Source of the DNA: Marisa cornuarietis
Lineage: Eukaryota; Mollusca; Gastropoda; Architaenioglossa; Ampullariidae
Direction of reading: 5' to 3'
DNA: 64,000 nt
NCBI GenBank assembly: GCA_004794655.1
Contig: SMMW01000183.1
Span: forward strand, 80,590-144,589
Made by a program: the position numbers and the translations under genes. Positions within the stretch are counted from its first letter, which is position 1. Every line of letters begins with the position of its first letter. Below the pieces are notes generated by a model that did not search any database, had not been told where the DNA came from, and worked only from the letters and a program-made list of their open reading frames with translations. Below are positions 31,420 through 41,932 of this stretch, piece after piece.

Positions 31420-34240
31420 CACCAACTCACACACGAGCTAAAACGGTAACAGCGGGACATTGTGGAACTGGCGGAGGTCAGATGGACAGGATTTCGGGAA
31501 ACAGTGGGAAGGACACCAGGCATGAGTACGGCGTAGGCTTGCTCGTGCACAGGAAGGTGGCCGCGGCCGTCATCAGCTGTACACCCGTATCCAGCCAGCT
31601 GATCTCCATTCGTGTCTCAGCTAAGCCCCATAATGTCACCATTGTCCATGTATACGCTCCACACATGGAGACGACGAAGTGGAAGAATTCTACCAACAAC
31701 TGGACAAGGTTGTGAAGGCAGTTCCAAAAAAGGACATCCTGGTTGTGCTCGGAGACTGGAACGCCAAGGTTGGCCCAGACGCCTACCAGCAATGGGCAGG
31801 AACGGTGGGGAAATTTGGCCTTGGTGAAACCAACGACAGGGGCATCAGACTCCTAGAGTTTGCACAGAGCCAGAGACTCACCTTGGCCAACACCTTATAT
31901 CCTCTCAAGACATCAAGGACGGCCACGTGGCACTCACCAGACGGAGTCGTCTATAATCAGATCGACTATATCCTACTGCCGAGACGCTTTAAATCCAGCA
32001 TCAACAGAGTCAAGACAAGGATGTACCCAGATGCTGACATAGGCAGTGACCATGACCTTGTTCTAATGAACCTAAAGCTGAGGATGCAAACGAAGCAACT
32101 CTCAAACACCTCCCTGAATTTGCTTTGATTTGGAGAAGCTGCAAGACCCAAACATTGCAGGTCTTCAAGGTCACGATTAGAGGAAAATTTGGCGCACTGA
32201 ACCTGGTGGACTGTGATGTAGACACCCTCGCTGGAAACATCAAAGAGGTGCTACTGTCGACAGCCCAGGAGGTTCTAGGGCGACATAGGAATAAGAAATA
32301 GTCATGGGTCACGAACGACATACTAGACCTCTGTGACCAAAGGAGGACCTTGAAGAGAGAAAAGAAAAGCAAACCACAAGCAGCCACCAAATACAAAGAA
32401 GTGAACTCTGCCATTAAGAAAGGGATGAAGGCAGCTAGGGAGAGCTGGATCGAGAATCAGTGCTGGGACACAGAGGATGGAATGGCATGAGGTGACAGCA
32501 AAAAAGCCTACCGACTTCGAAAGACCCTCATTAAGACAGACCAGCAGAAGATCTCAGTCTTTGAAGACAGCAATGGTCACCTTCTCACAGAAGGCAATGC
32601 TGTACTCAACCGATGGACAGAATACTGCAAGGACCTGTACAACTACCAGCTGAAGACCGACGCCAACATTCTTCAAAAAAGCCAGACTAGAGACAGCGAA
32701 CCTGCAGACCTACCAGTCCTACGGGAAGAGGTCGAAAGAGCTGTACACAGTCTGAAGGGAGGAAAGTCGCCAGGCGTTGATAATGTACCAGCTGAGCTGC
32801 TCAAGCAGGGTGGGGAATCAACTACAAAGACCCTAACTGTCCTGTGCCAAAGAGTCTGGGAGTGCAAGGAATGGCCCAGAGAATGGACGCAATCACTAAT
32901 CCCAAAGAAAGGAAACAGCAAACAGTGTCAGAACTACAGAACAATAAGCCTTATCAGTCACCCAAGCAAAGTCATGCTGAAGGTCATACAGAGCCGCATC
33001 AGAACCACAGCAGAAGAGCTGCTAGCAGAAGAACAGGCTGGCTTCAGACCACGTAGAAGCACAGTTGAGCAGATCTTCAACTGTCGCCTTCTTATAGAAA
33101 AGCATCTTCAGCATCAGCGGGACCTTTACAACAACTTCATTGACTTTAAGAAGGCATTTGACAGAGTCTGGAACAAGGGGCGATTGCATGTGATGCGGAA
33201 ATTCAACATTGAAGAAGGGCTCGTCCAAGTTGTTAAAGCGCTCTATAACAGCTCAACGAGCACAGTACTGCTGAACAAACAAATAGGAGCTTACTTTCGC
33301 ACCACAGTAGGGGGTACGTCAAGGATGTCCCCTATCACCCGTGCTGTTCAATATATTCTCAGAGAACATCATGCTTGAAGCTCTTCGTGACCACCATACC
33401 TCCATTTCAATCGGTGGAAGACCAATCTGCAACCTACACTTCGCAGATGACATAGATCTGTTAGCAGGTACAAACACGGAACTGCAAGACCTCACCAACA
33501 GACTGAGAGACAGCTCAAACGCATATGGAATGGAGACCAGCACTGAAAAGAGCAAAGTTATGATCAATGGCAACGGCAAAGCAGAAATCTATATGAACGG
33601 GGTACAGCTCAAAGAGGTAAGTAGCTTCAAGTACTTGGGAGCCACCCTCTCCAAGGATGGCAGCTCCACGAAAGTATCCGCATCAGGATCGCAACAGCAA
33701 CAGCAGCAATGGCTAGGCTAATTAGGATCTGGCATAGCCACAAGAAAAGGTTCACTACCAAGTACAGGCTATACAAATCCCTGGTAGTGCCGATCCTGCT
33801 CTACGGATGCGATACGTGGACTCTGCTCGCCGACACGGAAAGGAGAAACCAGGCATTCGAGAACAAGTGTCTGAGGAGGCTGCTCCAGATCTCATACAAA
33901 GAACATAAAACCGACGACTTTGTGAGAAACAAGATGGCCACACTCGTAGAACACCAGGAGCCTCTACTATCAACAGTCAAGCAACGTAAGCTGGTCTTCT
34001 TTGGCCACTTGACCCAGCACGACACCTTGTCGAAGACTATCCTTTAAGGCACCTTGGAGGGTGGCCGACACCGCGGTGGTCAGAGAAAGAACTGGCTTAC
34101 GAACGTCAAAGACTGCACTGGTCGTCCTGTACAGGACCTGCTGACTATCGCCCGAAATAGGCAAGAGTTGCGGGCCGCGTCTATCCATGTGCTCCCCCCA
34201 ACGCCAGGTGCCAGCAAGGGAGACTGACGACTGACTAACT
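31420..34240 (+). mobile_element. RTE-like LINE, near full length, decayed
   Basis: Frames in order give endonuclease (VVLGDWNAKVGPDAY, then DYILLPRRFKSS and SDHDLVL), a linker, and reverse transcriptase (EEQAGFRPRRST, NFIDFKKAFDRV, LHFADDIDLLAG near 33440) and the C-terminal stretch VPILLYGCDTWTL. Endonuclease plus reverse transcriptase in one frame, no RNase H, a very short 3' end and a ctgacgactgacta tail fit the RTE group. Breaks lie near 31430-31680, 32128, 32300 (TAG), 33310 and 33690. Confidence 0.93.
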
Positions 34241-34473
34241 GATTGCTGAAAGAGTTTCACATTAAGGTAAGACTTCATTTACCTCAGGGGGCAATGAGTG
34301 GGGCAATGTCTGAACTGAGAACATTTCATTTAACAGCGAGATGTCACATAACGGCCATTTTATAGTTTGTTATGCTTAATGCTGATGACAATAATGTTAC
34401 TTGAAGTGAGGTCTTGCCAGTTGACCACACTTTGTACTAGGGCTGGATCTCACACAACAGACACCAGCCCTAT
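34241..34473. other. Unassigned sequence between RTE and the 51-bp repeat
   Basis: No coding frame is recognised. Confidence 0.4.
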
Positions 34474-34640
34474 ACCCCAGTGCTTGACAATGTACCCTAG
34501 TCATACCTGTCTTATCATATTGGTACCCCAGTGCCATACAATGTACCCTAATGCTACCTGTCTTATCATAGTGGTACCCCAGTGCCATACCATGTACCCT
34601 AATCATACCTGTCTTATGACGCAGGTACCTTAGTGCCAAA
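34474..34640. repeat. 51-bp tandem repeat, about 3.3 copies
   Basis: The word accccagtgc starts at 34474, 34525 and 34576 and a decayed copy at about 34627 (accttagtgcc). Each unit includes atgtaccctaatcatacctg. Confidence 0.95.
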
Positions 34641-34660
34641 AGGTGACTATTCTGAACATC

Positions 34661-35660
34661 TGTCATGAGATAACTCTAGGGGGTAGGTAGCAATCGGCCC
34701 ACTTAGTGTCCAGAGCGCCTTGTTGACAAGCCCTAGGCCTTTTGGTGAGGAAGAAGGGGGCGTATGTTTTGGTATGGACGCCTACGTGGCGCGTGGAGCA
34801 GACGGCTCTAAGTGATTTCGGCGGCCTAGGAAGACTGGCCGGCTGACCAACGTCAACAAAGTCGAGGGAGAGAAAAAACCCTCGAGGGCGCGCACCTGTT
34901 TGCCGCCAACCCACATAATTAGGGTGAGTGAGTGAGTGACCAATAGCATCCCTCGATGTATGAATCTGTGAGAATGTAGAGAGATAAATAGAGAGACAAG
35001 AACACACTTCACTTACTATTCGGCAAGACGTCAAAGTGGGTCAGTAGCCGAAGCGACCAGCTTTCTAACGCCAGCTATACTTCTGCCTTGGACCGAGTAT
35101 TAGCCACGAGGGCAAGACTCGGGAGAAAAGAAGTTGGGTTAGAGAACCTTGAGAGAAGGAGGCAAGTAATTGACGACGTACTGTCAAGACTGCCTGCTGT
35201 CGTCGTGGACAGGAAAGGGCTACGTGACTGTGGGCTCGCTCTACCGTTGTGAGAGGTAGACGTTCAACGTTGAGGCCGCTAGAAATCGTCGGTTCTCAAG
35301 GGCTGAGACCGTCTGTTGGTGGTGTTCGTTTGGCGGCTGTATGAGGCATTACAGTCGTCAAAGAACCCACGTGTGTACCCTCGAGTGGTACAAAGCTCGA
35401 ATCTGGGTCACCAGGAGGAGCAGTCGTCGCTCTCTGATAGGGTGGGAGGGAGTAAGACGACGGACCATCAGATATCACTTCGAGAGAAATCGGCAGTGTG
35501 TCGTGACAGTCAGCAGAAGTATTGGACTCACACCAAACCAGCTGTAATAGAGCTAAGTTGGTGCGCTTGTGAGTGTGTATGGTATTTGTAAAAGCTAGGT
35601 AACAGCATTCCCCGGGGCCAGTATTCACGTTCTGGTCGAGAGACCAGGTATACTGTCACA
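34661..35660. mobile_element. Solo LTR, family 2 (1000 bp)
   Basis: It begins TGTCATGAGATAACTC and ends ATACTGTCACA. It is flanked by a perfect 5-base duplication acatc (34656-34660 and 35661-35665). The ends form a short TGT...ACA inverted repeat. It is homologous throughout to 48031-49259. It has no internal gag or pol. Frames within it (35034-34663, 35628-35296) are incidental. Confidence 0.93.
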
Positions 35661-35665
35661 ACATC

Positions 35666-38600
35666 TAACTTTATTTGGGTGTCCGGCTGTTTTCCTCCCT
35701 CGTGGAGAGAGGCAGTCATGGTGCCCATCCAAAATCTGGCAAGGATCCTTCTGATCCCAACTCTTACCGTCCTATCGCTCTCACTAGCTGTCTGTGCAAA
35801 ACTTTAGAACACATGGTGAATGCCCGGCTTACCTGGCAGCTTGAATCTCAGGGTCTCCTCTCCAACCTGCAGTGTGGCTTTAGACAATACCGCAGCACCC
35901 TGGAGGATCTGGTCCGTTTTGAAACTTTTTAGAGATACTTTTGTAAGTAAGAGTATGCGTTATGAGTTTTTTTTTAATTGGAGAAAGCGTACGACACTAC
36001 CTGGTTGCAAGGTATCCTGTTGGACCTACACGCCTTTGGCTTCCAGGGTAGTATGCCTCTCTTCATCAAGAACTTCCTTTCTCAACGTCTCTTTCGAGTT
36101 CGTGTAGGATCTATCCTCTCTGCTCCTCAGGAACAGGAAATGAGCGTCCCGCAGGGCATCATTCTATCACCTACTCTTTTCAACATTAAAATAGATTCCA
36201 TCCTAAAATGTGTCTGTCCAGGTTTGGTGGCCTCGTTGTATGTAGACGACTTTGCTCTCTGCATCCGAGGCCGATCCCTACCGAGTCTCGAACGCCGCTT
36301 TCACCTGTGCGTACACGCTGTGCAGAAGTGGGTGACAGAAAATTGCTTCAAATTTTCTCCGAAGTCAGTATGCATCCACTTTTGTAAACTACGAGGGATG
36401 TTTCCAAACCCATCTATTACTGTCAACGTCACGGCAAGTGGTCCAGAAAGTAAAATTTCTTGGGGTCATCTTTGACCGAAAACTTTCCTTTCTTTCTCAC
36501 ATTAAATCGTTATGCCTATCATGTCAGAAAGCCTTGGACATTCTTCGAGTAGTTGGCCGTGTCAGCTGAGGGCGGACCGCACGGTCCTGCTTCGCCTATA
36601 TCGTGCACTGGTCCGCTCCAAGCTAGACTATGGATCCATCATCTATGGCTCTGCTCGAGAGTCCTATTTCAAAATTCTTGATCCTATTCATCATCAAGGG
36701 CTCCACATGTGTTTGGGTGTATTCCGCACCTGTTTGTCATCTAAAAGCTCATCCTGGAAACCCTGCTTACAGTGCTGTTTCGGACCTCAGCATGCTGCCC
36801 CGTATGCCATTCGTACCAAGGAGCAAAAGCCAGTATCACTCCGTGTCGCACCTCACCTACAAGCAGCCGGAGTAGATATTCAGAAGGTAGAGACTATCCC
36901 TCTCTCACCAGTTCCTCCTTGCACTCTTCCTGTTCCAGAGATCCGTCTCGATCATTTAGCTTCCAAAAAGGTGAACCCTGTGACCTCATTTTTTTCCAAC
37001 GCTTTCAATAATTTCTTTCTGACTAACCTGGATTCTGTTCTGTCTTTACAGATGGCTCCAAAATTCCAAACGGTGACCCTGTAGCTGCGGCAGCAGTTCT
37101 GTCCTGTCAGCCGCAACAGGCCTCTTTTGCCCGATTTGCGGATTGTTATGAACATGTGTTACCACCCCTGAGCGCGGATGTAACGAGGTTGTCGCCCTTG
37201 TGTATATTCTTGCATGTGTAGTGATTGTCACCCCTGAATTGGATGTTTATAGAGGGGGCGTTGTTCAGAAATTGGAAGAGAGAAGCAGACGTGAGAGCCT
37301 GGTAGAAGGAAGAATTTGTGAAAAAGGTTAGAATTGATATTACCTAGTCATTGATAAGTGACTGTGTGGTTCCTCGCTTTACTAATTTTCTCAGCTGCTG
37401 TGTGATCTCCTGGGAAGATTGTATAACTGTGTGGATTCGTTTACCTACTGTTGGAATTATTATTGACTTGATCATTTGTCTGCCGTTAAGACTGTCGGAG
37501 TTGTTTGGTCGATGTATGCTGTCCGTATGATCAACGCCATAGAACAAGACTGAAAGAGTGGAACTGTTTGCCGTCTCAACCCCTCCCCCCCCCAACAACA
37601 GAATATGAGAGAACGTGAAGAAAAAACAGACTTTAATATAAACTGCTTGTATACATTTGTTTTGAGTAGACTCAGTGTAGGATATTTGTGATGAACTTTT
37701 TTTATTTAGTGAGGAATATATTGTGCGTTCACCCGATTTTTAGAAACGTTGGAGCCCACGTAAGGTGTTAGTGATTTGTTGTCTGAAAGAATACGTGTGG
37801 AACTCAGTGTTTGCAGGCGTGCTTTGTGGAGTCCGTGTGTGTCAGAGTGTGTTCCCAACACGGATAGCTGCTCTATTTTCTCTGCGGAACTTCATGCCAT
37901 CTTGCTAGCCTTGCAGCATGTTCACCGCTCTTCAGAGCCAAACCTTCTGATCATCTCAGACTCTTTATCTGCTCTCCAAGCCCTTCTCTCCCAACTTTCT
38001 GACCATCCCTTTGTGGTTCAGATTCACACTATTCATGCAGCTCTTGTCCAACAAGAAAAAGACATTTTTTTCTGGGCTCCTGGCCATGCCACTTGGACAC
38101 TCTGGACCGAAAGAAGTTACATGCCACCCTTCCCTCTCTTTCAGAACGCTTGCCTTCATGCCGTCCTGTGCGGCGGGAGGAGGTAGTTCTTTCCAGACTA
38201 AGACTCGGACACATATATGCCACGCAGTCGCACCTTTTACGAGGTGAACCACCGCGTCTGTCCTTGGTGTTAAGGAACTTTTAATGTTGTACATGTTTTA
38301 ATTACTTGTCCTGGACTGCAGAGTATCCGCCGGCAGTTTTTTTTTACTGCAGGCTCCTTGTTTTCTTTGTTTAGGTCCGTCCCATTGGCAGCTATTTTTA
38401 CCTTTTTATGGCGGATAGAGCTTTATCATAAGATTTAAGCTTTTTATGCCCTGATAGTTTTTTATTTTCAGTTTGTTGGTGGCCTTTTGGGGCCACAACA
38501 CTCCTTTTCCATGTTCCCGCCTCTCAAATGTGTTTCCTGCTTTTTGTGTGGGTTTTTAATTTTTACTATGTCACATTTCTATCACTTGGGATTTTTTTGC

Positions 38601-38675
38601 CCAAAACATTAAAAAAAATTACTTTTTCTCGCCGCGATATAGCCTTAGTTGCTGACACGGCGTTAAACACAAACT
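35666..38675 (+). mobile_element. Nimb/I-like LINE with RNase H, split by an LTR
   Basis: Frames give reverse transcriptase motifs (SYRPIALTSCLCKTLE near 35760, CGFRQYRSTLEDL, VPQGIILSPTLFNI, SLYVDDFALCI near 36240), a C-terminal linker, and RNase H (TDGSKIPNGDP at 37045 and, after the LTR, IFSAELHAILLALQH near 37878 and IISDSLSAL near 37950). The 3' end reads tgctgacacggcgttaaaca (38649-38668), a usual 3' terminus in Nimb/I elements. Frameshifts lie near 35730, 35930, 36475 and 38130. 5'-truncated by or near the LTR at 35660. Confidence 0.9.
37144..37860. mobile_element. Solo LTR inside the RNase H region (717 bp)
   Basis: It begins TGTTATGAACATG and ends GTTCCCAACA, with a perfect 5-base duplication cggat at 37139-37143 and 37861-37865. 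Removing the LTR and one cggat leaves an uninterrupted RNase H reading frame, an independent proof of both borders. It shares ttgtcgcccttgtgt with 59689-60893. Confidence 0.95.
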
Positions 38676-38803
38676 TTGTATTTGGTGACTGCTTTTAGTT
38701 TGATTTTCTTTTCTCTCTTCGCCCTCCTTTGATCACAGAGGTCTAGAATGTCGTTCATGACCCATGGCTGTTTCTTATTCCTATGTCGCCCTTGGCCTTG
38801 TTG
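38676..38803 (-). mobile_element. RTE fragment, inverted
   Basis: Matches 52084-52205 in sequence and orientation (cacagaggtctagaatgtcg, then ttcatgacccatggctgttt), the region between endonuclease and reverse transcriptase. Confidence 0.88.
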
Positions 38804-38859
38804 ATTCTGAAGCAGAAACTAAAGCAGAAATCAAGTTGAGAGAGGGAACATCCATACCA

Positions 38860-39034
38860 GTGCGGCGGAGTGCAGCAAGTCACACACGAGCTCAAACGGT
38901 ACCAGTGGGACATTGTGGGACTGACGGAGGTCAGGCAGATGGACAGGATTTGGGGAGACAACGACGGCCACAAACTGTGGTACAGTGGGGAGGATGCCAG
39001 GCATGAGTACAGTGTAGGATTCCTCCTGACCTAC
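38860..39034 (+). mobile_element. RTE fragment, endonuclease N-terminus
   Basis: It reads QQVTHELKRYQWDIVGLTEV then MDRIWG and HEYSVGFLL, the first part of the RTE endonuclease. It sits head to head with the minus-strand RTE fragment at 38676-38803. Confidence 0.85.
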
Positions 39035-40140
39035 CCGATGACTTCATTTGTCTCCAGTACAGGAAGTTGCTCAGCTGCATGGAAATGCTTTAGTAGAGGA
39101 AGGCACAAATCATAGGATTGTCAGAAATTATATCAGAAGGAGGATGGTCCATTCCAACAGTCGAAATATGGTCTAGAGTATAGAGTGACTTCTCAGCTGA
39201 AATGTTTGCACTTTTGTGAAAACTTGTCTTAGGTTGTCATTCTGGTGAGACTGGGAAGATTGACTGGAGTAATTAGTGCATGAAATCCTTGTGGTTATTA
39301 GACTTTTGTTGATTGAAACATTGTTAATCTTAGGCTTTGAATATCAGCATGTTTAGATGGTGGACAACATGTTGTGCCTTTTATTGTCTGCTGAAACTAT
39401 AAAGTCGTGGTCATCATCGTCATCATCATCATCATTATCGTCGTCGTCGTTGTCATCATCATCATCATCGTCGTCGTCATCATCATCATCATCATCATCA
39501 TCGTCAACATGATCATCATCGTCTTCGTCACTAGAGAATGATAAACGATAAATCTTTCAAGAATTTGTTCACCTTTCTTGTTTGTAAACAAGGAGTCAGA
39601 AGGAAGACAAGCAAGTAAACCTCAAGAAATTCTCAGTCTTCACAATTTTATGACAAAAACCAAACTTTTACAAACGTTTCAATGAAGACAACTTTATTTA
39701 AACGTATACAACCTTTTGACAACACTAGTCACAACATTTTAAACTGTTAATAAATTCAATAATCCACTTAATTAAACGATTTTAAACTATTAATATCACA
39801 AACACAAACAGCAAACATTTGTCTCACTCACAGCACTAAGACTGGAAGTTGGCATGGACGGTGTTTCCCCAAACTGAGCTCTAATAGGATTTCTCAGGAT
39901 TCTCCTGATATAATCACTACCCCGAATATAAGCCCTGGTTCATTCACGTCGTCAGCCAAACGGGTGGACGAACTATTGAATTATCAAGAAACTATGTTAA
40001 TAAACACGTCAATAATAATATTACAATAATGCTTCACTAGATGAGAATATAAACGATAATTATGTGTTTGTAAATGTCCAAGTAAGTCTGTGCATCAATG
40101 AGGCTGGACTTGAGGGTTTGGAGAGTGATGACAATGTTCC
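39035..40140. other. No gene seen; (ATC)n microsatellite at 39408-39531
   Basis: The only structure is an interrupted cat/cgt trinucleotide run. The remainder is AT-rich. Confidence 0.5.
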
Positions 40141-40580
40141 AGCGTGTCACAATATTGTGTGGTACAGCGCTGACAACACTGTGTGGTACACCGTGTCACA
40201 ACACTGTGTGGTACAGTGTGTCACAATATAGTGTGGTACAGCATGTCACAACACTGTGTGGTACAGCGTGTCACAATATTGTGTGGTACAGTGTGTCATA
40301 ATATAGTGTGGTACAACACTGTGTGGTACAGCGTGTCACAATATTGTGTGGTACAGCGTGTCACAATATTGTGTGGTACAGCGTGTCACAACACTGTGTG
40401 GTACAGAGTGTCACAATATTGTGTGGTACAGCGTGTCACAACACTGTGTGGTACAGAGTGTCACAATATTGTGTGGTACAGCGTGTCACAGCACTGTGTG
40501 GTACAGAGTGTCACAATATTGTGTGGTACAGCGTGTCACAACAGTGTGGTACAGCGTGTCACAATATTGTGTGGTACAGT
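40141..40580. repeat. 25-bp minisatellite, about 17 copies
   Basis: The word gtgtggtaca starts at 40321, 40346, 40371 and so on. The unit is gtgtggtacagcgtgtcaca followed by atatt, with variants aacact and atata. Because 25 is not a multiple of 3 and no unit frame has a stop, all three plus-strand frames are open with the same Cys/Val/Gln/Trp-rich words. Confidence 0.97.
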
Positions 40581-41777
40581 CCAGTGTGTAGGTGGTAGGT
40601 GGCGGTAGATGGCGGTAGTGTTTTACCAGTTTAGGCTTTTTTCAATTGTTTTGGTTGTCGTTAGTCGCCAACTCTAGCCTGCTTCTGCCGAATGTATGAA
40701 TGACTCTCGATCACTTCGGTCGTCGTTGTGGGGTAGACAAGGGAAGGTGGCGGTTACCGGAGCGTAAAGAGGTGGAGCGAACTGTACGAGGGAGGGGGCT
40801 GTTTAGGCTGAGTATCACTATTTTTTGTGATCACTAGTTTGTCGGGTCTCTTTATCGTTGTATTGTTTTTTGTTTTTGTTTTGTACGCACTGTTCCGTGG
40901 ACTTTGACCCGAGCAGTGATTGGCTAGTTAGCGGGTGGAGTCTGGGAGTGAGAGGGAGAGACGGGGTGAGCTAAGGGGAGAGCGCGGAGTGAAGGGCGTC
41001 ACATTTGCATCCGATGTTTTCTTTCTTTTCTGTGTTTAATGACTGCACATGGGGTAACCTAGTGAGATGTCAGGTTTGTGTCGTATTCCTCTTGTGTCTG
41101 TACTTTTCTTTTCTTTCTTTCAGTTCGCGAGCTCACTCGTTGTCTGCGTTGTCAACACGTGTCTGTCCTTTTGTCCCCTAGGGATCAAGTGACCTGTGAA
41201 TGTGTTGAGTACCAGCGTGTTTGTAAGTGTGTATCTGAGGGAGCCTGACAGCGGCGACACATGACAGTCTTCCTTAAGGATGTCAAATTGTGCGTTTACT
41301 CTGCTCTGAGCATTTCTGAGTACCTCAAAATATTTCTGCTAGGTTAAAACATACCTCCAATGTGAAGAATATGAAAATACAGGCATGTAAGTATATATAA
41401 AATGGTAGATAGTGACAATTATTGCTGACAACATTGTGCACATACAGACAGCTTTATATAACAAGGTCCTTTAACTGGAAAAACCACAGCATGAACAGGA
41501 ACAGGAAGCGCAATGAGAAACCTACAGCTGGTTACTGTACACAAACGTGTAACGTTAAGTCTCAACTTTGTATTTAATGAAGAATGAATTAAGTAGCAAT
41601 ACAAAGTACGCAACATTAATTACAACCCCAACATCAAACTGCAATCAAGTGTGTCACGTGCTGTGCTGAACATCAGCCGTTGGTACTAAGGTGGCCATTT
41701 GCGTAAGACTGTGAAAAGTCTGAAATAAGTTTGCAGCTTGTAACAACCAAAACATCTTCACATCAGACTTCATCTTC
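40581..41777. other. No gene seen; 3' flank of gene B
   Basis: GC-richer sequence at 40640-41260 (for example ggtggcggttaccggagcgt) may be an LTR or old repeat, but I found no matching ends. The 3' untranslated region of gene B would lie just below 41778; no canonical AATAAA is obvious there. Confidence 0.4.
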
Positions 41778-41932
41778 CTAATCTTCATCTTCCTCATCTT
41801 CATCTTCCGTACTTTTATCTTCCGCACTTTTATCTTCCTCATCTTCATCTTCCTCATCTTCATCTTTCGTCTTTTTATCTTCCGTACTTTTATCTTCTCC
41901 TTTAATATCATCACCTTTATCTTTCTCTTTAC
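41778..41932 (-). CDS. Acidic cytoplasmic tail, last exon (gene B)
   Basis: The acceptor is tctatacag (41934-41933). It reads GKEKDKGDDIKGEDKSTEDK, then repeats of EDEE, EDKS and KST, ending EDEEDED and TAG at 41778-41780. The coding sequence is itself a decayed 6-18 base repeat (gaagatgaagatgag). Very low complexity; the length may vary between alleles. Confidence 0.82.

Noticed and set aside
31478..31792. Minus-strand 104-codon frame and similar antisense frames across 32010-34278, 50308-52512
   Set aside because: They are the opposite strand of RTE coding sequence.
34663..35034. 123-codon minus-strand frame
   Set aside because: It lies in an LTR; the homologous LTR at 48 kb does not keep the frame.
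40098..40608. Four overlapping Cys/Trp-rich frames of up to 141 codons
   Set aside because: They come from a 25-base minisatellite that is stop-free in all frames.
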